A DNA stretch of 64,000 nucleotides, taken from assembly GCA_963402885.1 (NCBI GenBank), contig OY727096.1, positions 930,001 through 994,000 on the forward strand. Reading direction: 5' to 3'. Both the position numbers and the translations under genes were made by a program. The stretch comes from Antedon bifida. Lineage: Eukaryota; Echinodermata; Crinoidea; Comatulida; Antedonidae. Within the stretch, counting starts at the first letter, position 1, and every line of letters starts with the position of its first letter. A model generated the notes under the pieces. The model did no database searches and was not told where the DNA came from. It worked only from the letters and a program-made list of their open reading frames with translations. Shown here piece after piece: positions 49,131-60,202 of the stretch.

Positions 49131-50660
49131 CCATGATTATTCAAGTCTACACTTCTATACAAAAGTCAACAATAAAATACGACTACTTAGTTTAAGATAT
49201 TTCGACATTTAATTTAATAGTATTTCCATTAAATGTGTGTAATTGCACTTTTGTTACAGTGTAATCCTTCATTATCACTGTATTTTTATACATTTTATAT
49301 CCAATGTAAAAGCGTCTCATTAATTCATTTAATAAAATATTGGATGACGTCTCAAATCTAATATAGATAAATTATTAAAATAAGAATGAAATAAAATGCC
49401 AGTACATGGATAAATAAGTAAATAATAGATAAAGTAAAAATGAAATCAAATGATTTGATATCCTATTCCTCATTTTCATAAAGATTTGTTTACTTTTCGT
49501 TTTCAATGAGCGCGCGTGCCACTCGACTACGCAGATGTTGAAGCGTCATCATACGCACTCTCACACCAAACACATGAGCATACCCAGAATTACTGTTAAT
49601 ATAAACTTAATTTCTACGATAGTGTCAGATTCGCGCGTTCAAATGCTGATGACATTGCGTTATAACGATGACAAATTGTATGCCTTTTGTACGCGCGCGT
49701 CAAATGTAGGTATAGTGTCTGCGCTCGCAAGCAAGTATCAGGTATGTGCGTTTAATTAAACGATGAATAGACTAAAGCATATTATTAAATAAATCTTGCC
49801 TTAAATTTAAATAGTGCGTTTCATACGAAGACAACGAATAAACGAATAAGAAGACTGTAATAATGTAAGTCAATTAACCAACATTATTAATATTTAATTA
49901 GGTATTTGAAACATCAAAAGGTATAAGCTAATGTAATTCACGATATCGTTAATTAAACATTAAACAAGCGCCTAATGTTACCAAACCAACAGATCAAGTT
50001 CTCTACTTATTAATTTAATGACAAATATAACATCAGTCGGACACAAAAGTACAATTGGTGTACGCGCGCGTTATAAATTTAGAAATTCTCGAATTTCATC
50101 GATGGCTTCCACAATCTAAACAAAATAGTTCATAGTTAGTCAAATAATCTCGACTCTAATTGACTCTAAATCGATTTCGAAGAAAAAACATAATCCTTCA
50201 ATTTATAAGCAATGAACAATTTCGAGGCACTTCCGAACAGACAAAGCAGAGTCATCTTTCAAATGTGCTATTTAAAATTTATTACGTCAATTGGAGGTAA
50301 ATATATACATCGAAGGATAAGATTAGCTTCATCCTAATCCTATTCAACAACAGGATCGATAATGTTCAAGTTGTAATTTGTTAATATTATGGCGCGAACG
50401 AGGGGAGTCAGACGGTTAATGACTCAAACAGTTTGACGAACTTGCGGTCGCTGCTGCCACATACAACATAAAAAAAAGAGTTCTCTTCTGATATCAAATA
50501 GATGCTTTCGTGTTGGGAAATTCATATTCTGATGATGGTGCAAGCCAATAAATCATTTATATTTACGTGAATCTTTTCGCATTCAAACGTTCGCAAATCA
50601 CAATATAAAACATTCCTCATTTAGAGCAGTTAACAATACAATCGATACAACTTTTACTGT
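49131..50660 (+). other. Intergenic; possible 3' flank of the diverged peptide gene
   Basis: No gene recognised. CpG-rich words (CGCGCGCGT) occur at 49508-49515, 49690-49700 and 50062-50070. A 74-codon + strand frame (49535-49759) is not conserved in type. On the minus strand a putative poly(A) signal AATAAA lies at 50283-50278, about 650 nt after the stop at 50930. Confidence 0.35.
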
Positions 50661-50840
50661 TAAGCTTGGTACGCAACGTAAGGTGTACGCGCAACGTAAG
50701 GTGTACGCAACGTAAAGTGTACGCAACGTAAGGTGTACGCGCAACGCAGGTGAGCAGTAGTTCGGATGATCCATTACTTGTGATTGGTCAAGTTCCGTGC
50801 GTTACGCGTACGCCTTTATCCGAGAGTGGAAACCAAGCGA
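50661..50840. mobile_element. MITE family 2 copy with internal tandem expansion
   Basis: AAGCTTGGTACGCAACGTAAGG, then four units of GTGTACGCGCAACGTAAG or GTGTACGCAACGTAAG, then GATGATCCATTACTTGTGATTGGTCAAG and GGAAACCAAGC. The left-arm CGCAACG motif has been amplified. Confidence 0.85.
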
Positions 50841-50929
50841 TACGCCTTTTGTCTAACAATAGTTTTTTTCAAAGTATTCGAGGTAAACTGGTTCCATAAT
50901 GTAAATGAATACGTTGGTTGTTTACTTGT

Positions 50930-51099
50930 TCATCGGCCTTTGTTATTCATCCGCGCTCTATGATTGCTTGCCTGCTTATTCTTACGTAGTCTGCCCACTA
51001 TACCACTGAGTACTTGCATTGGTGAGCCCACGTTCCCTGACATTCGTGGTTTGCTATTGGGCCTAATCCTTGTATTGCCAATATTTGCACGCAGAATAT
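50930..51099 (-). CDS. Diverged CRH-type neuropeptide precursor, last coding exon
   Basis: Minus-strand exon of 55 codons plus TGA (50932-50930), after acceptor TTTCCACAG; its first two bases complete an Asp codon. Residues 49-104 of a 104-residue precursor. It reads DILRANIGNTRIR, then SGNVGSPMQVLSGIVGRLRK, NKQASNHRARMNN and KGR. It aligns without gaps to the CRH exon at 59554-59726 (shared GN, L, A, N, R, M and final GR spacing). The terminal Gly-Arg would give an amidated Lys. There is no dibasic site just before the peptide; KPR at 65-67 is the nearest basic site. The function is inferred from gene structure and spacing, as sequence identity is low. Confidence 0.75.
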
Positions 51100-51944
51100 C
51101 TGTGGAAAAATAAATAAAGTAAGCATGTTTCCATCCACTATGTGGATTTCTTCGCGCAGTGTTAGTCTGGGCTCCAGACGGGGTTTTGACTTAATATTAG
51201 TAAAGAAAAATATTTTGGCTGATATGGCGTTTCATACGTATACTAGTTTAGCTTGAAGCTTGTATTTCAGACAAACATCGAAAAGCCTCGAAATAACTAC
51301 ATACCTGGGAGCAAGTCTAGCGCACAGTGTGTATCATTATTTTCATATGCTTTTTTGCGCGCGATTAATGCGAAATTGCAACCAATCAGTGCCCAGGAAT
51401 ATTTGATTCGCTTGAATAAGTTCGCCTTTAGAAATATTAAGGTTATATGTTTAAATACATATAGGAGAATTCTATAAATGTTACCTAAATTCATCGTTAG
51501 CGGAATATAATGCATTTTGGACATAAAAGACTCCTGAGTGTAATTTGTGCCATGAGATTATTGATACAGAAAGCAGGCCTACTAATATTAGTGCATTATT
51601 TTTATCTTTTTATCATAATTAACCATAACGTACATTTGACCTGGTTTCATGTTTTCAAAGTAATATAATGTATGCATTTTTTAAAAAACTGGAGGGATAG
51701 TGTCTGTTGAGCGGCATAGAGTTGATACATACAAAATACAAACAGAAAAATGCCAACAAGCATAGATGACGTTTTCCAAGTTATTCGGACAATTCTGATT
51801 GGTTTGGAATTGTTTCGCATCATAAAAAGTAGAAAATATAAATAGGCATGCGCAAGACAAGATATATACTGAGCATCCCTCTCGGCCCTTACACATCACA
51901 ATCCCTGCACCCCCCACCTTCATGAAATAGAAATAATTACTTAC
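51100..51944 (-). other. Intron of the diverged CRH-type gene
   Basis: About 845 bp, phase 1, GT-AG on the minus strand. It contains overlapping open frames on both strands (51253-51524, 51681-51923) without recognisable motifs. Confidence 0.65.
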
Positions 51945-52096
51945 CTGCTAACTGATTGTCACGTGATATTCTCTTCTCACGTGACACTGCATCATATTCG
52001 TCATAGAAATCGCTACTTTGTGATGTTGTTAATGTTATACACAATAAAAACAATAACATTAATAAAGTAATATCCGAATACATCATCATGAAATAC
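51945..52096 (-). CDS. Diverged CRH-type neuropeptide precursor, signal-peptide exon
   Basis: Minus strand, acceptor TTTCTTTCAG, seven UTR bases, then ATGATGATG (first ATG 52089-52087). The 48 codons plus one base end at donor GTAAGT (51944 downward). The protein starts MMMYSDITLLMLLFLLCITL, a strong signal peptide with likely cleavage near TTS/Q (residues 22-25). An acidic stretch SSDFYDEYD and a Lys-Arg site (39-40) follow. The acceptor-UTR-ATG spacing and phase-1 donor are the same as in the neighbouring CRH gene. A 5' non-coding exon must lie upstream; candidate donors GTAAGT near 55404 and 55513 (minus) are unproven. Confidence 0.75.
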
Positions 52097-52124
52097 CTGA
52101 AAGAAAAACAATATATTATTGTAA

Positions 52125-52132
52125 TGACGTCA
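52125..52132. promoter_or_regulatory. CRE palindrome TGACGTCA
   Basis: A full cAMP-response element consensus 29 bp upstream of the acceptor of the diverged peptide gene, so inside its 5'UTR intron. CREB/ATF binding is possible; function is not shown by sequence alone. Confidence 0.35.
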
Positions 52133-52394
52133 TATCAATTAACCTATCGTCGCCATGTTGACCTGTTGCGTGATGATGGCACACGCGCACACAAAGGAGG
52201 CCGCCTCAGAATCGTTTCAACGCATGCGTCATGAGTTAGTTTATCTTCGTCATGATTTCATCATCGTATTCTTTTGTCTTTTCCCTTCCTAACATAATAA
52301 ACCAATTTAATTCACACTTGTTTCACGGAATGGAAGATGCGGCGCCGTTTTGTTAAATTGAACGATGCCGTATTATTCTGTTCGTTTTTTTTGT

Positions 52395-52652
52395 AAAGCT
52401 TTGTTCTCATTGGACACAGCGCAACATCGTACAACTTTCCCAACCCAACCAGTCTCAAGTTATCTTTATTTCTTTATTGCATTCAATACAACATTACAAG
52501 TATAAAACCGAATTTGTTGCTGGATATAAGACAGATCCATCTTGTCGTGATTGGTCAAATCACTTGCGCTGCGCGAGTGCGTGTACGCCGTCGTTGCGTT
52601 GCGTGCATGCTGTCGTTGCGTTGCGCACAAGTGGGAACCACCAAGCTTTAAC
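52395..52652. mobile_element. MITE family 2 copy, split
   Basis: The right arm is clear: CTTGTCGTGATTGGTCAAATCACTTGCGC, duplicated GTCGTTGCGTTGCG, and AGTGGGAACCACCAAGCTTTAA. The left arm (AAAGCTTTGTTCTCATTGGACAC, 52396) is separated by about 90 bp of other sequence. A 127-codon + strand frame crossing it is not a gene. Confidence 0.75.
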
Positions 52653-53668
52653 GTGTGAATGCATGCTGTGTACCATCAGTTCCTTGAATTTCTCGATTTG
52701 TCGTTATACGCTATTTTCACCGTTGATCGTATACTCATTAACACGTATAGTTTGTAAGTTAATGGTACACCATCTACAAATTGATAATTTTCATTTCGAT
52801 ATTATCATGAGATTTATATTTCTCGGTACATTCGAAAAGGATGATCTTATAAATAAATGACCTGGCACAGGGCACACATGCGATGGTTGATACAGGCTGC
52901 TGTGAAATGCACTGCAACCGATGATTTTCATTCTAATTTTGTTTATTCTGTTGTAATCAGATTTCAAACATAACTAACTGTGATTGTTTAGAGTGAATTT
53001 TCATTTTAAAAATATCTTGTACACGTCACGAGTAACACAATGTTCATTATACCGTTTATTTGTTGACAATAAAAAAAGTAATCTACAGTACACAGTCCCG
53101 TGTTCATTCTGAACGGAGGGAATGAGCTGTTAGGAGCTCATTGTACTAAGCCTCGGCATTATGTGGTAGGGTGACCAGTTCCTTTCCACACCGCCTTTTC
53201 CTCCCTAGTATTTTTCAACCAGATATTTAAATTTAAATTTTAATTTTAATTAGTGTAATAAAACAGATGGGGTAAAGACGTCACTGTTTGTCATAATGAC
53301 GTCATGTTCTTAGACTTCGTTTTGGGGTGTCATTTCACATTTAAAAAAATGTGTGATATAACAGATGAGGTAAGGACGTCACTGCTTTGTCATTTTCTTT
53401 GACTCCCGTTTTTGTTACGTAACAATATTTGGGGACAAGCTTTGTAAGAGCAGTGTAGTGTGAACAAAACGAATACAGCCAATAAGTATACCTTCACACT
53501 TTATAGATGTTTACAACACTAATGTGGTAATGTGGGCTCTAGTACGGCACTTACTTCAATTTCTAGCTACTAGTACTAGCTAGATAACATAAGGCCACGC
53601 GCACGCGCACGCATAATGTTCTTAATTAGGTGTACACCTCAGTCTTTTATTAAAGTACAAAGATATTT
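52653..53668 (+). other. Intergenic, nothing recognised
   Basis: GACGTCACTG-type text occurs at 53277 and 53376 in a short duplicated context (ACAGATGGGGTAAAGACGTCACTG / ACAGATGAGGTAAGGACGTCACTG). CACGCGCACGCGCACGC lies at 53597. No gene seen. Confidence 0.4.
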
Positions 53669-54190
53669 TAAAGCTCTGTCTACACTATCAAACTTTATAT
53701 GACAAAACAAGTGATGTATACATATATCACATGTCATTATCATCACCGTGATCGTCGTCACTATCATCAAGACCTGTATCATAATCATTATCAATCATGT
53801 ATCAATAACAAGATACTTCATCATCATCATCATCATCATCAACTAGATACGTCATCATCATTATCAACATCGTCATCAATAACAAGATACTTCATCATCA
53901 TCAATATCATCCACTAGATACCTCATCATCATTATCAATATCATCGTCATCAATAACAAGATACTTCATCATCATCATCATCATCAATATCATCAACTAG
54001 ATACGTCATCATCATCGTCATCAATAACAAGATACTTCATCATCATCAATAACAAGATACTTCATCATCATCAATAACAAGATACTTCATCATCATCATC
54101 ATCATCATTATCAACAACAAGATATTTCATCATCGTCATTATCATCATCAACAAGATACGTCATCATCATTATCATCATCGTCATTTACT
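53669..54190 (+). repeat. ATC-rich satellite grown from a MITE family 1 remnant
   Basis: It starts TTTAAAGCTCTGTCTACACTATCAAACTTTATATGAC (MITE left end), then runs into CATCATCAT arrays. A 21-35 bp motif ATCAATAACAAGATACTTCATCATC recurs about ten times. There is no right MITE end. His/Ser-rich open frames across it are artefacts of the repeat. Confidence 0.9.
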
Positions 54191-54864
54191 ACATCATTAG
54201 TGATTGTATATTTGTAACATTTAACCAGGTCACAGTAAGTTGTTTTTATTTTAATATTATAAAATATACTTCAACTCCTTATCAGCGAACACATAATCGT
54301 GACATGACTTTCCAAATATATTTTTAAAATTGTAAAGAAACATCAACTTGATGATATCGAACGGTAAAAGTATCAGAACAGGAGCGTGGAATAATTGATA
54401 TCATCAGCATAATATTCACACACATATTTGAGATATTTTAGCGGTTGAAATGTTTTTGCACTCAGAAAAATGTTAACATTTTTTCCATTAACGGCAGGTT
54501 GTTTATCAATCATTGCAATGACGGAGCCATTTTGTACAGTTTAGAGGAAAAACAAACATTCTTCATGAGCCTAAGTATTATAACTATAACACATCACTAA
54601 CGAAATTAACAAGCAATCTCAGAATATACGTCTATTTTTGTATATTTATGTAAAAAAGATACCATAATTCAGAAAAATAAGTTAAATTTGATTTACAATA
54701 TGGTCCTGTTTGTGTAGGCGTATATATAACAATCGTCTATAGCCAATATAGAATAAACAACCTTAACTACTTTAACCATGGACCTATCCTAACTTATAGG
54801 TCCATGTTTAACAATAATAAGCCATTGAAGGCGTTATACAGTTTTTTTCCTATCTGGTCTTCAA
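54191..54864 (+). other. Intergenic, nothing recognised
   Basis: AT-rich; an inverted pair AACCATGGACCTATCC / TATAGGTCCATGTTTAAC lies at 54774-54811. No gene seen. Confidence 0.4.
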
Positions 54865-55110
54865 GGTCAAAGATATATTGTCCCCCTAAAAAAATTATTT
54901 TCCTTACATTGTTTTGTTGTTGAATATGCCATTTTAATGTCACATAATAGTTATTCACTTTGACCAAAATTATTTTGTCATGTTTGTTTTGAAAACGGAT
55001 TTTTTTTCTACGGAAGTAAATAACTTTAACTAAAGAGCCTATCCAGAATATGATTTTTATTAATTATCATTTTTCATGTTTTTGGAGGATAATGCATCTT
55101 TAATTGGAAA
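54865..55110. mobile_element. MITE family 3 copy
   Basis: CAAAGATATATTGTCCCCCT left and TTTTTGGAGGATAATGCATCTTTAA right. TTGAATATGCCATTTTAATGTCACATAATAGTTATTCACTTTGACC sits inside. Confidence 0.8.
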
Positions 55111-55857
55111 CTGAGGAAATTCGAATTAAGCCCACATAGACCCACGACAGCAGTATAGCGCTTACCCAGATTAGCTGTTGAACCCCCGTCAAGCAGTGTG
55201 AGGCTTGATTTGTTTTTATTCGGAAACTCTTTATAAAAATACTAACTAACATTACAATATCATATTGATACAATGAAAGAATCCGGAGGTTTGTTCCTTA
55301 CCATCCGTTTTTATATTCACCATTTGTCCCCTTATTTAACTAACTACTACTTCACATAAGTATTCACTATGTATAACAATGTCTAAAGCATACTTACTTA
55401 TATCTGAGCTGTCCTAAAAGTTGTACACTGGTATACGAATGAAATATCTCCCGTGTGATTTGTACAACCTATCAACAATCTAATTTCTAGCATAATGAGC
55501 TGATTTACTTACTGAATATTGCTCTTAAACATACCTGATCATAATATTAATCGAAAACTATAACTTTTAAATAAATTATGGTGTCTATTTAATATTCCCG
55601 GATTGATTGGCGTTCGATCATTATTATATAAATATATTCATAACATGTTTCCATACGATTCGCTGAATACAAATACTTGACGTTTTTTTAAAGGTCTTGG
55701 AGGTTTATTAGAATTAGAGCTAATTACAAAACGATTAGTGATTCAAAACGAACAGTATTGCATCGTTCTTGCCGTTGGAGGAATGTATGGATTATAGAAA
55801 AGGAAGTTGATTTCCGATATACCTTAAAATATTTCCGATAGTATCTAATACATACCT
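55111..55857 (-). other. Possible 5' exon region of the diverged peptide gene
   Basis: On the minus strand a TATA-like TATTTATATAATA (about 55635-55623) is followed by possible donors GTATGT (55535), GTAAGT (55513) and GTAAGT (55404). Any could end a non-coding first exon spliced to 52096. There is no independent support, and other features are lacking. Confidence 0.2.
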
Positions 55858-56037
55858 TAAGCTCTGTCTACACTATCAAACTAGTTTAACAAAAAAAATG
55901 TGTGATGTGCCTAAATATGGTAGTGATATGCTCAAATATGGTAGTGATATGCTCAAATATGGTAGTGATATGACATCATTTGGGCACATCACACCTTTTT
56001 TGTGTCAAACTAGTTTGATAGTGTAGACAGAGCTTTA
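55858..56037. mobile_element. MITE family 1 copy with repeated centre
   Basis: The block GTGATATGCTCAAATATGGTA occurs in tandem three times between intact ends TTAAGCTCTGTCTACACTATC and GATAGTGTAGACAGAGCTTTA. Confidence 0.9.
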
Positions 56038-57724
56038 GGCAGGTTCAAATTCATTGAATGAAGAGCGTTATTTTTGTTTGCCCCATAGCAACTGAATTAA
56101 AGCCCCTTTCACACGGATGAATATTTACAATAGTCTAATAATCACGTGTATCGAATCAAAGTCGATCAACGAAAATAGAATGAATACGGCTAACTTATAA
56201 GGAATATTATGTAAGGATTAATGAAACTAATGTGTATGTCGCCTTAACACGCAACTGTGCCCTCTTTTTGCACAGTAAAACGTAAGCTGTAAATACAAAC
56301 TGCTTATAACATGTTAAATCTTAAATCTAGACTTAAGTACACAATAAGTAATCTTAGAGGTTTGGAATGAGTAATAAGTAATAACTTAACAAACACTGCT
56401 TGTATAAGTAAGCCTCTTGGCCTGAAATCCTACATCCTGAAAAGTTTCCTAAAAGCACTGGGTGCACTCATTACAAGGCAACCTAGGCCTACTTAATAAC
56501 GATAGATTAGAGGCCTAGCTTGCTTCACACAGCGAGCTTTTAAACTACGAAATCTAGAACATGTAGTTGAAAGTTAAAACACTGGTATTACTACTAGCAC
56601 TACCATGGTTCACCAGTCTTCTCGGATAAGGACTATAAACCATAGGTCCAGTGTATGCATATTGCTCATGTGCACTTTAAAGAACCCAGTACATCTTTCG
56701 AGACGAGTAGGGGGTTACTCCGGTGTATTAGTACATCACAGCCACTGATCACCAACTGGGCCCTCTTTGACCGAAGAGGTCACCAGTAAATAAAGAAGAA
56801 GAAAGATATTAAGTCACTGACGATCCGTTTTAATCATTTTCTCATTTATGTTCAGTTTGTACCCTTTGCCACTCGACTACGCAGTATCGATTAAAAGGGT
56901 TATTTTTAATCGATAGGCGCGTACGCGTAGTCTAGCGCGCGAAAACGAAAGGTCGCTAATAATAATAATATAAAGTTGCCGAAGTTTTTTGGTTTTAAAC
57001 GTCATAATATAGTATTCAGATATGGTTCATTAAATCAATTTTTCAGCGATTGAATATTATGAACCTACCTACATTTCCTAGTTTAATGCCCGTATACATT
57101 ATGTTTATTATGCAGTTTATTTGCATCTAACATATTTGTTATTGTATAAGTATCATTTTCTGACGTCAACCATTTCGAACAAAAACGTAATTTTTCTTCG
57201 ATATTTGATCTTTAACTCAATCTGATCTATTATTGATGGGCATTGTGCATTCCATAGTGTCTTTTACTTTGATTTCTTGACGCCACCTGATTCTCCGTAC
57301 TACGTACTATACCTTCAGTATCTGCTGCGTCACATGTTCGTCATATTTTACTTTCTGTATATTATTATTATTTTTAATGCTTGGTTCACTCTAGGACGCA
57401 AGATGGGAAAACTTGTAGTGAACGGTTTTTGTTGTTGTTTTTAATGGGAGAACTACCGACATAGAACATTTTTATTTTGTAGTGAACTAACTTCAATGAT
57501 AAAGTGGTGTAACTTGAATTCGAATTATATATTAAATATGTACGTCTGTTCTTGTTACGTCTTTTCAGACAAACACATTAAAAAAAACAAACAAATACAA
57601 CCCTGAGCGAAAGTTACCGCTATTACTACAGTACCGTATTAGCCCAAGTGCATCCAGAATGTCCCCCTCTGTACTATAGCCTATAATAGGTACTGTATAT
57701 GCAGACGAAGAATCTCGGAAACTG
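56038..57724 (+). other. Intergenic with an interspersed repeat
   Basis: Positions 56590-56800 match the repeat at 46690-46945 in inverted orientation (CACCAGTCTTCTCGGATAAGG, CAGTGTATGCATATTG). Cytosine-guanine-rich text (GGCGCGTACGCGTAGTCTAGCGCGCG) is at 56915-56940. No gene recognised. A minus frame of 60 codons (57565-57747) has no support. Confidence 0.4.
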
Positions 57725-57886
57725 GTAATACCAGTATCATAGGACAATTCTGTAATACAGCCTCACATATGTATCACATGTGATGCATGTATCATAGGCC
57801 ATAAGCCCAATCTAATTATTAGTCTCACATACTGTAGATACACATACCATGCCACTGTAGTACAGAATTTGCCATGATACTGGCTA
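57722..57886. mobile_element. MITE family 4 copy
   Basis: Palindromic: CCAGTATCATAGGACAATTCTGTAATACAG, CACATATGTATCACATGTGA, then GTACAGAATTTGCCATGATACTGG as the inverted end. No ORF. Confidence 0.75.
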
Positions 57887-58363
57887 GATAATGCCTTATG
57901 ATGTACAGGGTATCGAGTGCTGCTATTCGCTACTGGTTTACCAGGATGGATAGGATGTTGGTTCAGGATAAAGTTGATAATTAGACATCGTAACTAAATT
58001 AAATATCCATGTAAAACTGAATACATTCAACTCGACGTCGATGAATAATGAAACTTACAAACATCAGTTACCATTTATATATAATTTTTATTAAAATAAA
58101 ATAACAGTAATTTCATAATCAAATTTGTATCTACAACTGAGCGTTTGCCTCTATGACGACAATAAATATATTCACATTGGTCGTCATTGTCATGGTTACA
58201 GCAGATAGGTCTTTTAGCATTTTTTTCTTCATAACATCATATTAATTTAATAGGTAAACTAAAGCTAAATTATTTATGTCAGAAGAAAGTTTTAGAGTAC
58301 TTTGGACAGACATGATTTCATTCTAGCGTTATCTCTTTTTACTGTATTTATAATTTCTCCAGT
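57887..58363 (+). other. Intergenic, nothing recognised
   Basis: AT-rich with no gene or repeat called. Confidence 0.4.
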
Positions 58364-58495
58364 ATCTAGGCAAATACAGTGTCACATATGTGTCACATGT
58401 TAAACGTATGCCTAACATAACTCTAACATAATACAGGCATCACATGTGATACATATGTGACGCTGTATTACAGAATTTGCCTATCATACTGGACA
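58359..58495. mobile_element. MITE family 4 copy
   Basis: CCAGTATCTAGGCAAATACAGTG ... ACAGAATTTGCCTATCATACTGG, inverted ends of about 25 bp. Inside are CACATATGTGTCACATG and CATCACATGTGATACATATGTGACG. Confidence 0.82.
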
Positions 58496-59233
58496 GACAA
58501 TATCATTGTGGAGATCAATAGAGAGAATCGGATGATAATTCAAATACAAATTACTATTACATTATTGGAAATGTATAGGCTTTTGTTAAATCTTTCACGA
58601 AGCATGTAATATTTATTCGGCGTGGTTTACTTTACTATAATCTTTCAAATAAATAACTTAATATAATACATTTGAAATATAAACAAGATGGAATTTAAAT
58701 ATTGCACAGTTGAATTTACATCGTTAACTGACGAATGTCGTTATATACAATAGGAATGATTTCAATAATATATCGTAATAAATTGTTTCGTTCCAAAACA
58801 AAGCTTTACATTCTATGATAACTCAATATACGTTAAGGCATAATGTGAAAACAGTTAACGAATTAAGAGAAACTAAACAGTAAAGTCAATATAACTGTAA
58901 TTGCTTACAAAATTAATAGGCGAACGTCGTCCCAAATTACCGGGAAAAGACTGCGTAACACCTTCAAGTGGTTACGTACATGTAAAATGGATATATTAAA
59001 CAACAGAACAATCGGTGGTATATTATAAAATATAATTATATTTCATAAATTGAGGATCCTATTCAATATTGAACAAGACCCATTTAGATAATTTAGTTCT
59101 CTTTCAAATTATGATCAATTTGTAATTAAGAAACTTATTTCAGTTATTTGTTAACATTCCTAATAAATGTGTAAGTTAATCGTTTTAGAAATTATTTTTT
59201 TTTATATTTAGATTTTTAGTCGATGAGAATTAA
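58496..59233 (+). other. Intergenic, 3' of the CRH gene
   Basis: AT-rich; nothing recognised. Confidence 0.4.
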
Positions 59234-59239
59234 TTTATT
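59234..59239 (-). terminator. Candidate poly(A) signal of the CRH gene
   Basis: AATAAA on the minus strand, about 315 nt after the stop codon. It is the nearest canonical hexamer seen downstream of the stop. Cleavage-site usage is unknown. Confidence 0.35.
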
Positions 59240-59553
59240 TTTTATATTAATGTGGAATGTTTGTTACACTTTTAACAAGAACTGATATTGTATAATGTAC
59301 GCGTTCTGCGCGTTAAAAATGATGACAGCCTGTACGCGCGAGTCATTTTCGTGGTGGTGTCACTGTTGATTGAAGTTTGATGATCTTGTTATCAAAGCTT
59401 ACGGCCTTCTAGGCCAATCATCGGTGTAATACACTGGCGGTTTTCAGCCCCTCCATCACGTATTATAGGCTTACAATCATCGTCTTGTTTCGTATGGAGT
59501 GAATATAAATTAATAAATAAGAGTCCTGCAGATATATAAATTAAATAATTCTA

Positions 59554-59726
59554 TTACCGGCGTCGTCGTCCAAGTCTTTCCATTAAATCTCTTTGATTCG
59601 CTGCTGCTTCTTCTCTATTGGCTTTTTCCAAAGCTTTCAGTAGATAGTCAAGAGACAGTACCATATTTCCACGCGATCTTTTCTGACGATTTGAAGACTC
59701 TAATTCGTTTTCTTCCCTAAGCATAT
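59554..59726 (-). CDS. CRH: CRH-type neuropeptide precursor, peptide exon
   Basis: Minus-strand last exon after acceptor TTACAG; two bases complete Asp42, then 56 codons and TAA. Residues 43-98 of a 98-residue precursor. A Lys-Arg site (57-58) precedes the peptide SRGNMVLSLDYLLKALEKAN then REEAAANQRDLMERL. Gly94 (amide donor) and four Arg follow. Family hallmarks seen: the SLD/Leu-rich amphipathic helix, Ala/Asn-rich middle, N-x-R-x-LM near the end, and C-terminal amidation. This fits CRH, urocortin and insect DH44. The predicted hormone is 35 residues (59-93), or 33 if Arg60 is also cut. It would act on a class B GPCR. Confidence 0.9.
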
Positions 59727-60202
59727 CTGTAACAAAAAGTAACAATTGTAAATAACGTTGGAAATTTGGTGGTAATGGTATATTTATGCTTAGTTTCTCC
59801 CACTTTATGGACGCAGGACGTAGTAATCACATCGTAAGTAATTGGTCCAATCACGACGCCCGAACTGTCGCGTATGTGATTGGTGAACACACTTGCGATG
59901 CGCGTACGTCGTCGTCGCGTTGCGTCCAAAGGTGGAAACCAATCCTTTCGAGGAGCGGGGTGGGGGAGAAGAATATTCAAATAAGACGGTCGTGGAAAAA
60001 AAAAGTTCTGAGTATTGATGGGTATGGAGAGAAGAGAGAGGTTCAGAGATTGAGAGGAGTGACTCACTTACACCTCGTTTAAAGTTCCCTTAGTCCCGCC
60101 CTCCCATGACCGGCAATGTTGGTCTCTTCCCGTCCAGTTATTTCACCCAGTCCTTAATCATCATATCTCACGTGTAAGACACAAAAAAAGAGTGTTACTA
60201 AC
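59727..60202 (-). other. CRH gene intron carrying a MITE
   Basis: About 476 bp, phase 1, donor GTTAGT and acceptor TTGTTACAG on the minus strand. A family 2 MITE occupies 59788-59945. Open frames of 98 and 116 codons on the two strands cross it and are not genes. Confidence 0.8.
59788..59945. mobile_element. MITE family 2 copy inside the CRH intron
   Basis: TTAGTTTCTCCCACTTTATGGACGCAGGACGTAG, ATTGGTCCAATCACGACGCCCGAACTG and TGTGATTGGTGAACACACTTGCGATGCGCG ... GTTGCGTCCAAAGGTGGAAACC. Both arms pair. Confidence 0.82.

Noticed and set aside
50071..50115. Minus-strand last exon encoding IVEAIDEIREFLNL and a stop after TTTGTTTAG
   Set aside because: Only 14 codons, no upstream partner exon found; such chance exons are expected.
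51253..51524. Overlapping frames of 74-75 codons on both strands
   Set aside because: They lie in the intron of the diverged peptide gene and show no conserved features.
53699..53917. His- and Ser-rich frame of 72 codons
   Set aside because: Product of the CATCATCAT repeat.
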